A stretch of DNA of 64,000 nucleotides from Enhygromyxa salina (lineage in GTDB: Bacteria > Myxococcota_A > Polyangia > Nannocystales > Nannocystaceae). Below, in pieces: positions 7,906 through 16,077 of the stretch; the stretch's first letter is position 1; every line of letters begins with the position of its first letter. The notes under the pieces were generated by a model, which was not told the DNA's origin, did not search any database, and was given only the letters and a program-made list of their open reading frames with translations. The translations under genes and the position numbers were made by a program. The stretch is taken from assembly GCF_002994635.1 (NCBI RefSeq), contig NZ_PVNL01000106.1, positions 1 through 64,000 of the forward strand. The letters run 5' to 3'.

Positions 7906-9332
7906 GCGGGATCCTCGATACCGGTGACCGTGACGTCGAGCTCCCCGCGCTGTAGCTGCAGCCGCAGCGAGTCCCCGAGATCGACCTGGCTCGCGTCACG
8001 GATCAGCGCCCCGGATGAATCCCGCGCGAGCGCATATCCACGCCCGAGCACGGCCAGAGGGGACAGCGCGTCGAGCTTGCCGGCCGCCCGCGCGAGCCGG
8101 GGTCGCAGCCCGGCCGTCAGCCCCTTGCCCGCCCGCATCAGCCGGCGCTCGAGCTCGTGCAGGCGCTTGCGCTCGGCGGCGATCCGGACCCGCGGGTGCA
8201 CGGCTCGCAGTCGCTCAGCGAGCTCGCGGTGGCGCCGACGCGAGGCGCCGACCGACCCACGCATGCTGACCGTCAGCCGCCGCTGGGCCCCGCCTAGCTG
8301 CTGGCGCTCGCGTCGGACCCAGCTCTGGCCCCAGCGCTCGAGCCGGCTGGACATTCCGTGTAGGCGCGCGCCCAGATCCAGGGTTCGGCGCTCGAGGTTG
8401 CGGAGCAGCCGGCGCTCGCGATCGGCGAAGCGCTCGAGCAGCGCCGCGCGATCGGGGACGACCAGCTCGCCGGCCTGTGACGGGGTCGCGGCCCGGCGAT
8501 CGGCGACGAGATCGCACAGGGTCACATCGACCTCGTGGCCGACGGCCGACACGATCGGGATCGGACACATCGCGATCGCGCGGGTCAGCCCCTCGTGGTT
8601 GAACGCCCACAGATCCTCGAGCGAGCCGCCGCCGCGCCCAATGATGATCACGTCGACCCCCGGCGCCCGCTGCAGGCGGCGGAGCGCGACGGTGAGCTCG
8701 TGGGGCGCCTCGGGACCCTGGACCTTGGCGGGCGACAGCAGCACGGGCGTGGGCATGCGCCGCCGGATGACCTTGATGATGTCGTGGACGGCGGCGCCGG
8801 TCGGGCTGGTCACGACCCCGACGACGCGCGGCCAGGCCGGAAGCGGCCGCTTGCGCTCGCTCGCAAACAGACCCTCGGCGGCGAGCTTTTGCTTGAGCTG
8901 CTCGAGCGCGAGGGTCATCTCGCCGAGCCCGGCTGGCTCGGCCCGCTCGGCGTAGAACTGAAACCGACCCTGCGCGGCGTAGATGCCCATGCGCCCGAAC
9001 ACGCGCAGGCGCTGACCCTCATCGATGCGAAACCGCAGGCGCCGGACGCTGGTCGCCCACATCGCGAGGGGCAGGGCGGCGGCGCCGTCCTTGAGCGTGA
9101 AGTAGACGTGGCCGCTGCGGGCCACGACCAGGTTGGAGACCTCGCCCTCGACCCAGATCGCGGAGACGCCCCGCTCGATCACCTGGTTGGCGAGCTCGAC
9201 CGCCTCGCGGACGCTGAACACCCGCGGGCGCTGGGGCGCTTGCCGGCCACGCCCAGGTGGACCGGGCGGACCAGGCGGATCGCCGTGACCACCGGGCGGG
9301 CGCTTGCCAAACGGGATGCCACGCTGGGCCAT
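7902..9332 (-). CDS. xseA: Exodeoxyribonuclease VII large subunit
   Basis: Large, catalytic subunit of exonuclease VII, which degrades single-stranded DNA from both ends. About 476 residues from ATG 9332. Residues 1-35 are a Gly/Pro-rich tail not found in most homologues. An OB-fold DNA-binding domain (IWVEGEVSNL, GHVYFTLKD) is followed by the nuclease core with RVVGVVTSPTGAAVHDI, IIGRGGGSLEDLWAFN and PIVSAVGHEVDVTLCD, then a long Arg-rich coiled coil and the C-terminal LGRGYAL motif. The small subunit XseB is not encoded next to it; a SlyX-like gene lies 16 bp upstream instead. Confidence 0.95.
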   Translation of the reverse strand: MAQRGIPFGKRPPGGHGDPPGPPGPPGRGRQAPQRPRVFSVREAVELANQVIERGVSAIWVEGEVSNLVVARSGHVYFTLKDGAAALPLAMWATSVRRLRFRIDEGQRLRVFGRMGIYAAQGRFQFYAERAEPAGLGEMTLALEQLKQKLAAEGLFASERKRPLPAWPRVVGVVTSPTGAAVHDIIKVIRRRMPTPVLLSPAKVQGPEAPHELTVALRRLQRAPGVDVIIIGRGGGSLEDLWAFNHEGLTRAIAMCPIPIVSAVGHEVDVTLCDLVADRRAATPSQAGELVVPDRAALLERFADRERRLLRNLERRTLDLGARLHGMSSRLERWGQSWVRRERQQLGGAQRRLTVSMRGSVGASRRRHRELAERLRAVHPRVRIAAERKRLHELERRLMRAGKGLTAGLRPRLARAAGKLDALSPLAVLGRGYALARDSSGALIRDASQVDLGDSLRLQLQRGELDVTVTGIEDPA

Positions 9333-9348
9333 GCGGCCGGTTGTAGCA

Positions 9349-9558
9349 TCAATCGTCGGCGACGAGATCGAGCTGGCCGACCAGCTCGGCGACGCGCCGC
9401 TCGAGCTGGGCCAGGCGGCGACCCTGTTCACGCAGGACCTCGTCGAGATCGTCGCTGGTCTGGCGGCGGAACGCGGCGTCGATCTCGAGCTCGGTGATGC
9501 GCCGTTCATGCTGCTCGACCTGCTCGCGCAGGGCGTCGTGCTCGGTGTCGTCAGGCAT
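9349..9558 (-). CDS. slyX: SlyX-like small coiled-coil protein
   Basis: Protein of 69 residues, ATG at 9558. It is nearly all heptad-rich helix (RRITELEIDAAFRRQ and RRLAQLERRVAELVG), with the DDLDEVLREQ segment that matches the SlyX family pattern ELNEVVxxQ. SlyX has no established biochemical role. XseB was considered because xseA follows by 16 bp, but the XseB sequence pattern is absent. It is probably the first gene of a slyX-xseA-aroE operon. Confidence 0.72.
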   Translation of the reverse strand: MPDDTEHDALREQVEQHERRITELEIDAAFRRQTSDDLDEVLREQGRRLAQLERRVAELVGQLDLVADD

Positions 9559-9603
9559 GGCGCGAGTGTGCATGGATCCAGCGGGCGATGGTAGCGTGGC
9601 CCG

Positions 9604-10644
9604 GTGACACCCAGGCCCGAGCGACTGTGCATGCAGCTCTTGATCCTTGGTGTGTGTGTCGGCACCGTGACCGGGTGCGAGCGAGCTACCCCGGTGTCGC
9701 CAACGGCCGCGCCGAAGCTCGCGCCGATCCCCGAGCAGACGCACCAGGCCGAGCACGAGCCGGAGCCGGAGCCGGAGCCGGAGCTCGCGCCCTTGGATGA
9801 CGAGACCCAGCTGCACGCGCTCGCGCTCGCGTGCGAAGGCGCTGCGCTGCGCGAGCAGCTCGCCGCCCGCACGCCCGCGCAGCTCGACAGCCTCGCCGAC
9901 ACCGCGCCACCGAGCGTGGCCATGCTGGCCGCGTGGGAGCGCGGGCGCAGCTTTGACGCCAGTGGTGTGCTCGCCCGAGCCAGCGTCGATCGCCTGGCGC
10001 AGCAGATCGAGGCCCAGCTCGACCTCGCGCCGCCGCGTTGGTGGCTCGAGCAGCTGGCCAGCGCCCGCCTGCGCGAGGGTGACGAGTCGGGTCCCCCGTA
10101 CTACGACATCGGGCTGAGCGAGCACGCAGATCGCCGCGGCGCGTGGGCGCAGGGGCCCGGCGGGCTGCGGGTTCGCCCGGGCGCGGCGATGGTCCTGTCG
10201 GCGGCCAAGGGCACGCTGAGCTTTGATCTGAGCATGGGTCGGGTCCAGCTCGGCCCGCTGCCCACCGATCCCGGCGCCGCGCTCGAGCTGGCGCGGGCCA
10301 GGGGCGGCACGACGATCTACTACGCGACCTTCGCCCCCGGGTCCGGTGGGTTTCGGTTTCCGCTGCGGGCGATCGACTCGGACTCGAGCGTGCGCTGGGA
10401 GGCCGAGGTCTGCGGTCCCGATCGGAAGGTGCTCGGCGGGCTCGGCTACCTCGCCGTCGAGATCATCGTGATCGAGTCGCCGCCGTCCGATCCAGACTCG
10501 CGCGCGCTCCCGGGCCGCGCGGCCACGGTCACCGGGATCGCGGTGTTCTCCGCGGAGAGCCACGGCGTCGCGCTGGACGTGTTCGACCCGAACACCGGCG
10601 CCCGCACGCTCGCGTGGTCTTCGGACTTCTGGTTTGCCCGCTGA
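9604..10644 (+). CDS. Lipoprotein of unknown function
   Basis: Predicted lipoprotein with a signal peptide ending in VTGC. It starts at GTG 9604; ATG 9631 would shorten the N-terminus by nine residues. A Glu-Pro repeat linker (EPEPEPEPEL) follows the lipid anchor, then a helical, Ala/Leu-rich segment and a beta-rich C-terminal half rich in Gly and Asp. I recognise no enzyme motif or family. It is divergent from slyX and convergent with the XRE-cupin regulator, whose gene ends 12 bp beyond this stop. Confidence 0.65.
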   Translation: MTPRPERLCMQLLILGVCVGTVTGCERATPVSPTAAPKLAPIPEQTHQAEHEPEPEPEPELAPLDDETQLHALALACEGAALREQLAARTPAQLDSLADTAPPSVAMLAAWERGRSFDASGVLARASVDRLAQQIEAQLDLAPPRWWLEQLASARLREGDESGPPYYDIGLSEHADRRGAWAQGPGGLRVRPGAAMVLSAAKGTLSFDLSMGRVQLGPLPTDPGAALELARARGGTTIYYATFAPGSGGFRFPLRAIDSDSSVRWEAEVCGPDRKVLGGLGYLAVEIIVIESPPSDPDSRALPGRAATVTGIAVFSAESHGVALDVFDPNTGARTLAWSSDFWFAR

Positions 10645-10655
10645 GCGAGGCCTCT

Positions 10656-11225
10656 CTACCCACCCGGCGACACCCGCGAGCGATCGACCACCAGCAACAG
10701 CCGGGTCGGCGCGTCGCTGGGGTTGATGTACTCGGTCGTGGACTGCGGCCCATACGAGATCGAGTCGCCGAGCTCGAGGGTGTGGACCTCGCCGCCGAGC
10801 ACGATCTGCGCGCGGCCTTCGAGCACGGTGATCAGCTCGACCACGCCCGCTCGGTTCGGGCCCATCTGCCCCGAGGAGCGGTGCGGCGGCAGCTCGTACC
10901 AGGCGATCTCGAGGTCGAGCAGGTCGGGTCGCAGACCGTGACGGACCACGTTGGTGTCGGGGTCGAGCAGGGTCCGCCGGTCGCTCGCGCGCACCAGCGA
11001 CACGCTCTGTTGCTCGCTGTCGTCGAGCAGGTCGGTCAGCGAGCAGCCGAGCGACAGGGCGATCTGATAGGCCAGCTTGACCGTGGGGTTCTTGCGGGCG
11101 CGCTCGACCTCCGAGAGCATCGTGCTGCTGACCCCGCTGGCCTGCGCGAGCGCGTCGAGGCTGAGCCCGAGCGCCTGGCGGCGGCGGCGGATGTTGGGGC
11201 CGATGTTGCTGGACGGGTCGACCAT
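10656..11225 (-). CDS. XRE-family regulator with C-terminal cupin domain
   Basis: Transcription factor of 189 residues. Residues about 8-65 are a helix-turn-helix of the XRE type (IRRRRQALGLSLDALAQASG, STMLSEVERARKNPT). Residues about 115-180 form a cupin that would sense a small ligand (VLEGRAQIVLGGEVHTLELGDSISYGP). The ATG at 11225 is chosen; longer frames run through the promoter region. It diverges from the hydroxyproline operon, so it most likely controls that operon and itself; hydroxyproline or a catabolic intermediate is the inferred effector. Two palindromic boxes in the shared promoter are candidate binding sites. Confidence 0.88.
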   Translation of the reverse strand: MVDPSSNIGPNIRRRRQALGLSLDALAQASGVSSTMLSEVERARKNPTVKLAYQIALSLGCSLTDLLDDSEQQSVSLVRASDRRTLLDPDTNVVRHGLRPDLLDLEIAWYELPPHRSSGQMGPNRAGVVELITVLEGRAQIVLGGEVHTLELGDSISYGPQSTTEYINPSDAPTRLLLVVDRSRVSPGG

Positions 11226-11242
11226 CTCGCAGATGATCTCAT

Positions 11243-11254
11243 ACGCTATAGCGT
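11243..11254. promoter_or_regulatory. Palindromic operator candidate, copy 1
   Basis: Perfect 12-bp palindrome ACGCTATAGCGT. It lies in the spacer of the putative regulator promoter (minus strand TTGACC at 11267-11262, 18 bp, TATGAG at 11243-11238). It also touches the -35 box of the putative operon promoter (TTGACG at 11254-11259). A protein bound here could act on both promoters. Confidence 0.6.
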
Positions 11255-11282
11255 TGACGTGGGTCAAGTGTGCATCTAGGGT
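11254..11282 (+). promoter_or_regulatory. Putative sigma-70-type promoter of the hydroxyproline operon
   Basis: TTGACG at 11254-11259 and TAGGGT at 11277-11282, 17 bp apart. The -35 is good and the -10 is weak, as often in regulated promoters. Transcription would start near 11289, giving a ~40-base leader that contains the second palindrome. Confidence 0.4.
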
Positions 11283-11313
11283 CTCGTTGCTCCTGGACCT
11301 TCGCCAGGGTGAT

Positions 11314-11325
11314 TCGCTAAAGCGT
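11314..11325. promoter_or_regulatory. Palindromic operator candidate, copy 2
   Basis: TCGCTAAAGCGT matches copy 1 at 10 of 12 positions and keeps the core CGCTAWAGCG. Its centre is 71 bp from that of copy 1, and it ends three bases before the ATG of the epimerase gene, where a bound protein would block transcription or initiation. Confidence 0.55.
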
Positions 11326-11328
11326 CTG

Positions 11329-12282
11329 ATGAGCGTGCCCGTCCCATCGATCGGTTTCGTCGACAGCCACACCGAGGGCGAGCCGACGCGAGTCTTGCTC
11401 GACGGGTTGCCCGAGCTGCGCGGCGCCACGATCCGCGCGCGGGCGAGTGCGCTCGAGACCGACTACCCGGGTCTGCGGGCGGCGTTGATCGATGAGCCCC
11501 GCGGCTGTGCGGCGATGGTCGGGGCGCTGTTGGTCCCGCCGTGCGAGTCGAGCTCGGCCGCGGCGGCAGTGTTCGTCAACAACGTCGGGCAGCTGCCGAT
11601 GTGTGTGCACGCCTGCGTCGGCATCGCGCGCACGCTGGTGCACTGCGGGCGGATGCCGGATCAGCCGTGGGGGCGCACGCTGGTGCTCGAGACCGTGGCG
11701 GGCGAGGTCGGGCTCGAGCTCGAGGCCGACGGCTACGTCGCCGTGCGAAACGTGCCCAGCTACCGGCTCCACCGCGGCGTGGAGCTGTCGACCAGCCGCG
11801 GGATCGTTCGCGGCGATGTTGCGTGGGGCGGCAACTGGTTCCTGATCGTCGAGGACTCGCCGGTCGCGGTCGCGGCCGAGCAGCTGGCCAGCTTGCACGC
11901 GTTCACTCGTGAGCTGCGCGCGGCGCTGGAGCTCGCGGGCGTTCGAGGCGACGACGGAGCGCCGATCGATCACGTGCAGCTGTGCGGCCCGAGTGAGCTC
12001 GCAGACTCGCGCAACTTCGTGCTGTGTCCGGGCGGTGAGCACGATCGCTCGGCGTGTGGGACGGGGACCAGCGCGCGCCTGGCCTGCCTGTACGCCGACG
12101 GCCGGCTCGCGCTCGGGCAGCGCTGGCGGCAGCAGAGCATCACCGGCAGCGTGTTCATTGGCAGCATCGACGAGCTCGACGCGAGCGGGCGGCCGCAGCC
12201 GACGATCCGCGGGCGCGCGTGGGTGACCGCGGAGGGCCGCTTGCTGTTCGACCCGCGTGATCCGCTGGGAGGGCTGGCGTGA
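11329..12282 (+). CDS. 4-hydroxyproline 2-epimerase (proline racemase family)
   Basis: Converts trans-4-hydroxy-L-proline to cis-4-hydroxy-D-proline, the first step of bacterial hydroxyproline catabolism. 317 residues. Both catalytic cysteines of the two-base mechanism are present: Cys92 (PMCVHACVG) and Cys243 (SACGTGTSAR). This argues for an epimerase rather than the Thr-containing hydroxyproline dehydratases. The first motif reads MCVH instead of the usual MCGH. The stop overlaps the GTG of the next gene (GTGA). It is the first gene of the operon, divergent from the XRE-cupin regulator. Confidence 0.9.
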   Translation: MSVPVPSIGFVDSHTEGEPTRVLLDGLPELRGATIRARASALETDYPGLRAALIDEPRGCAAMVGALLVPPCESSSAAAAVFVNNVGQLPMCVHACVGIARTLVHCGRMPDQPWGRTLVLETVAGEVGLELEADGYVAVRNVPSYRLHRGVELSTSRGIVRGDVAWGGNWFLIVEDSPVAVAAEQLASLHAFTRELRAALELAGVRGDDGAPIDHVQLCGPSELADSRNFVLCPGGEHDRSACGTGTSARLACLYADGRLALGQRWRQQSITGSVFIGSIDELDASGRPQPTIRGRAWVTAEGRLLFDPRDPLGGLA

Positions 12283-13430
12283 GCGGAGGATCGGTCGTGG
12301 TGATCGGGGCGGGGATCGTTGGCGCCGCGTGTGCGCTGTGGCTGGCCCGCGCCGGCTCGCGCGTGCGGGTGCTCGAGCGGGACAGCCCCGGGGTGGGCGC
12401 GACCGCGGACGGGATGGGCCACTTGCTGGTGCTCGATCACGATCCCACCACGCTCGCGCTCACCCGCCGCAGCCTCGAGCTGTGGCACGCGCTCGCGCCC
12501 TCGCTCCCGCGCGAGGCCGAGTGGGGTGGGGCGGGCACGCTGTGGCTGGCCGAGGACGACGATCAGCTCGACCACGCCCGCGCCCGCCTCGAGCCGCTGA
12601 GCGCGAGCGGGTGGGCGGCCGAGCTGGTGAGCGCCGGGCAGCTGCGCGCGCTCGAGCCCTGCGTGGCGCCGAGCTTGGCTGGTGCGCTGCGGGTGCCAGG
12701 CGATCGGATCGTGTACCCGCCCGTGGTCGCCGCGTGGATGCTGACCCAAGCGCAGGCGCTGGGGGCGGAGCTGACCCAGCGAGCACCGGTCGATCGGATC
12801 GAGCGCGTCGGGTCGGGCGAGCGGATCTGGCTGGCCGACGGCGGCGCGATCACGGCGGAGCACGTGGTCGTGGCGGCGGGGCTCAGGGCCGCCCCGCTGC
12901 TCGCCGAGCACGGCCTTGCCCACGCGATCACGCCGCGGCGGGGGCACCTGCTGATCACCACCGCGACCGATCTCGACCTGCGTCACCAGCTGATCGAGCT
13001 CGGCTACCACGACAGCGTCGCGACCCGCGGCGAGACCAGCGTGGCCTTCAACCTGCAGCCGCGCGCGACCGGGCAGGTTCTGTTGGGCTCCTCGCGCCAC
13101 GACGGCGACGACGATCGCAGCGTGGATCGGGGCGTGCTCGCCCGCATGGTCGCGCGCGCCCGCGGGTTCGTCCCTGGGCTGGATCGTCAGCTGGCCCTGC
13201 GGACCTGGGTTGGCCTGCGTCCGGCGACCGCGGACGGGCTGCCGTTGATCGGGCCGCTCCCCGATCGACCCTCGCTGCTGCTCGCGTGCGGTCACGAGGG
13301 CCTGGGCATCACGACCTCCCTCGCCACGGCGGAGCTCATCGTCGCGGGCTTGACCGGCGCAGCCACGACGCTCGACCCGCTGCCACTCTCTCCCGCCCGG
13401 CTGATCTCAGCCGCGGCGCTCCACGCATGA
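12279..13430 (+). CDS. FAD-dependent D-hydroxyproline dehydrogenase (DAO family)
   Basis: Amine oxidoreductase of the D-amino-acid oxidase/GlyOX family, 383 residues. The N-terminal dinucleotide-binding loop is VIGAGIVGAACALWLARAG, the FAD-linked acidic residue is in VLERD, and the C-terminal signature runs through WVGLRPATADGLPLIGPL and GHEGLGITTS. Operon position between epimerase and deaminase indicates oxidation of cis-4-hydroxy-D-proline to 1-pyrroline-4-hydroxy-2-carboxylate. The single-polypeptide form fits the HpoA/HypO type rather than the multi-subunit LhpBEF type. It starts with GTG overlapping the previous stop. Confidence 0.88.
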   Translation: MSGGSVVVIGAGIVGAACALWLARAGSRVRVLERDSPGVGATADGMGHLLVLDHDPTTLALTRRSLELWHALAPSLPREAEWGGAGTLWLAEDDDQLDHARARLEPLSASGWAAELVSAGQLRALEPCVAPSLAGALRVPGDRIVYPPVVAAWMLTQAQALGAELTQRAPVDRIERVGSGERIWLADGGAITAEHVVVAAGLRAAPLLAEHGLAHAITPRRGHLLITTATDLDLRHQLIELGYHDSVATRGETSVAFNLQPRATGQVLLGSSRHDGDDDRSVDRGVLARMVARARGFVPGLDRQLALRTWVGLRPATADGLPLIGPLPDRPSLLLACGHEGLGITTSLATAELIVAGLTGAATTLDPLPLSPARLISAAALHA

Positions 13431-13440
13431 ACAGGTGACC

Positions 13441-14358
13441 ATGATGAACTTCCAAGGCGTGATGCCTGCCATTACCACCCCCTTCGATCCGGCTGGCGCG
13501 GTCGACCACGCGTTCGTGGATCGCCACGCCGCCTGGCTCGTCGACCACGGGACCACCGGGATCATCGCGCTGGGCTCGCTCGGCGAGGGCGCGACGCTGC
13601 TCGTCGACGAGAAGCTCGAGCTGCTGCGGACGTTGATCGGGGCCGTCGGCGAGCGGGTGCCTGTCGTCGCGTCGATCTCGGCGCTCTCGACCGCCGAGGC
13701 GTGCTCGCTCGCGCGCGAGGCCGAGCGCGTGGGTTGTCGCGGCCTGATGGTGCTGCCGCCGTATGTTCACAAGGGTCCGTGGGCGGAGATTCGCGACCAC
13801 TTTGACGCGGTGATCCGCGCCTCGTCGCTGCCCTGCATGCTCTACAACAACCCGATCGCGTACGGCGTGGATCTGCTGCCGGACCAGGTCGCCGAGCTCG
13901 CTGCGGCGCATGCACAGGTCGTGGCGATCAAAGAGTCGAGCGGGGATCTACGCCGGATCACGGCGGTTCGGGCGTTGCTCGGTGATCGCCTGAACATCTT
14001 GGCCGGGCTCGACGACATGGCGCTCGAGGCCGCGCGACTGGGCGCGGATGGCTGGGTCGCCGGGCTGGTCAACGCGCTGCCGGCCGAGTCGGTCGCGCTG
14101 TTCGAGCTTGGGCGCAGTGAAGCACCTGCGGACTGGGCCCAGGCGTTCGAGCTATACCGGTGGTTTCTGCCGCTGCTGCGCCTGGATTGTCAGCCCGACT
14201 TCGTGCAACAGATCAAGCTGGTGCAGGCGCGCGAGCAGATCGGCAGTGAGCGCGTGCGGGCGCCCCGGAGGCCGCTGGAGGGGGCGGTCCGCGAGCGCAG
14301 CTTGGCGCTGATTGACCAGCGACTCGCCGATGGCGTGCGGCCGGAGCTGGGGCTATGA
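13441..14358 (+). CDS. 1-pyrroline-4-hydroxy-2-carboxylate deaminase (DapA family)
   Basis: TIM-barrel of the dihydrodipicolinate synthase/N-acetylneuraminate lyase superfamily, 305 residues from ATG 13441 (GTG 13435 and ATG 13444 are alternatives). The family signature GSLGEGATL, the Tyr in MLYNNP, and the Schiff-base Lys164 in VAIKESSGD are all present. In this operon the expected reaction is deamination and dehydration of the pyrroline intermediate to 2-oxoglutarate semialdehyde. It starts 10 bp after the dehydrogenase and its stop overlaps the ATG of the aldehyde dehydrogenase (ATGA). Confidence 0.88.
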   Translation: MMNFQGVMPAITTPFDPAGAVDHAFVDRHAAWLVDHGTTGIIALGSLGEGATLLVDEKLELLRTLIGAVGERVPVVASISALSTAEACSLAREAERVGCRGLMVLPPYVHKGPWAEIRDHFDAVIRASSLPCMLYNNPIAYGVDLLPDQVAELAAAHAQVVAIKESSGDLRRITAVRALLGDRLNILAGLDDMALEAARLGADGWVAGLVNALPAESVALFELGRSEAPADWAQAFELYRWFLPLLRLDCQPDFVQQIKLVQAREQIGSERVRAPRRPLEGAVRERSLALIDQRLADGVRPELGL

Positions 14359-15941
14359 CGCTGCACGGCCACCACTTGATCGGCCTCGAGCGGCGACGTG
14401 ACGGCGCGGCGGACCATCGCGCGGTCGCGGCCGCGACCGGCGAGGCGCTCGAGCCTGCGTACGCGAACGCCCGCGCCGAGGAGCTCGACGCGGCCCTGCA
14501 CCTGGCCACCCAAGCCCACGCCCAGGCGCCGCTGTCGGCCGAGCGACGCGCTGCGTTTCTCGAGGCGATTGCCACCGAGATCGAAGCGATCGGTGACGCG
14601 CTGATCGAGCGCGCGATGGTCGAGACCGGGCTGCCGCAGGCCCGTCTGATCGGTGAGCGCGGCCGCACGGTCGGGCAGCTGCGCATGTTCGCGGAGCTGG
14701 TCCGCGAGGGCAGCTGGGTCGGAGCGCGCATCGATCGTGCGCTGCCCGATCGCAAGCCGTTTCCGCGGCCACAGCTCGGTCGGATGCTGGTCCCGATCGG
14801 GCCGGTGGCGATCTTTGGCGCGGGTAATTTCCCGCTCGCGTTCTCGGTCGCGGGCGGCGACACGGCCTCGGCGGTGGCGGCTGGCTGTCCGGTCGTCGTC
14901 AAGGCGCACCCCAGCCACCCCGGCACCAGCGAGCTGGTCGGCGAGGCGATCGCAGCAGCCGTGCGCGCGAGCGGTCTGCACCCGGGCAGCTTCGCTTTGG
15001 TTCATGGTCACGATCACGCGGTTGGCCAGCTGCTGGTCAGGCACCCGCTGACCCGGGCCGTGGGGTTCACGGGCTCGCTGCGGGGTGGTCGTGCGCTGGT
15101 CGAGGCCGCCGCGGCGCGGGCGTGCCCGATCCCCGTGTTCGCGGAGATGGGCAGCATCAACCCGGTGTTCGTGTTGCCGTCCGCGCTCGCGACTCGCAGC
15201 TCGGCGCTCGCGGTCGGCGTCGCGGGCTCGCTGACCATGGGCGTCGGTCAGTTCTGCACCAACCCCGGGGTGATCTTGGTGCCCGACGGTGAGGCTGGCG
15301 ATCGCTTCGTCGCGGCGCTCACGGTCGCGCTGGCCGACGTCGGGCCCGGCGTGATGTTGGATCCGCGGATCCTCGCGGGCTACGAGGCGGGCGTCTCCCG
15401 GCGGGCTGCCGCTGCGGGCATTGTTCGGCTGAGCACGCCCAGGCCCGAAGCCGGCCGTGCGCAGGCCGAGCTGTTCACGATCGACGCGGAAAATTTCATC
15501 GCCCAGCCAGCGCTGCATGAAGAGCTGTTTGGGCCGGCGGGGTTGATCGTGCGCTATCGCGACGACGACGAGCTCGTGGGTCTCGCGACCAGCTTCGAGG
15601 GCCAGCTCAGCGCGACGATTCACGTCGATGAAGCCGACGCTGCGGATCTGCAGCTGGCGGCCCGGCTGATCCACGCGCTGCGCGATCGCGTCGGCCGGCT
15701 GCTGTTCAATGGGTTCCCGACCGGCGTCGAGGTCTCGCCCGCGATGCAGCACGGTGGTCCGTGGCCGGCCAGCAGCGACGCCCGCACGACCTCGGTCGGG
15801 ACCGCGGCGCTCGAGCGATTCGCTCGGCCGATCTGTTTTCAGGATCTACCCGACGCGCTGCTGCCACCCGAATTGCAAGCCGCGAACCCGCGCGGGCTGT
15901 TGCGGATCGTCGACGGTCACCCAACTCGGGCGCCGCTTTGA
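14355..15941 (+). CDS. 2-oxoglutarate semialdehyde dehydrogenase (NADP+)
   Basis: Aldehyde dehydrogenase of 528 residues of the 2,5-dioxovalerate dehydrogenase type, oxidising 2-oxoglutarate semialdehyde to 2-oxoglutarate, the entry to the TCA cycle. Visible: cofactor region PIGPVAIFGAGNFPLAFS; general base Glu264 (AEMGSINP); nucleophile Cys301 (GQFCTNPG); and the C-terminal NGFPTGVEVSPAMQHGGPWP that distinguishes this subfamily. The ATG overlaps the previous stop (ATGA). It is the last gene of the hydroxyproline operon; 137 bp follow before the next start, holding only a short CGGGTACCCG palindrome (16000-16009). Confidence 0.93.
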   Translation: MTLHGHHLIGLERRRDGAADHRAVAAATGEALEPAYANARAEELDAALHLATQAHAQAPLSAERRAAFLEAIATEIEAIGDALIERAMVETGLPQARLIGERGRTVGQLRMFAELVREGSWVGARIDRALPDRKPFPRPQLGRMLVPIGPVAIFGAGNFPLAFSVAGGDTASAVAAGCPVVVKAHPSHPGTSELVGEAIAAAVRASGLHPGSFALVHGHDHAVGQLLVRHPLTRAVGFTGSLRGGRALVEAAAARACPIPVFAEMGSINPVFVLPSALATRSSALAVGVAGSLTMGVGQFCTNPGVILVPDGEAGDRFVAALTVALADVGPGVMLDPRILAGYEAGVSRRAAAAGIVRLSTPRPEAGRAQAELFTIDAENFIAQPALHEELFGPAGLIVRYRDDDELVGLATSFEGQLSATIHVDEADAADLQLAARLIHALRDRVGRLLFNGFPTGVEVSPAMQHGGPWPASSDARTTSVGTAALERFARPICFQDLPDALLPPELQAANPRGLLRIVDGHPTRAPL

Positions 15942-16077
15942 CGTGATCCAGCCTACGCGCGGGGCTGTGCGCGACACGGAAACGGTCGAGCTGCAGGGGC
16001 GGGTACCCGTCCGGGGGCGGGGCGAGTGCGCAATTTGGGGGTATGACGGCGTGTCCCGGACTGTGTACGCTGTCCGC

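Noticed and set aside
9349..9558. XseB (exonuclease VII small subunit)
   Set aside because: Position next to xseA suggests it, but the sequence lacks the XseB helical signature and fits SlyX.
14190..15752. 520-codon minus-strand ORF opposite the aldehyde dehydrogenase
   Set aside because: Antisense shadow of a highly conserved enzyme.
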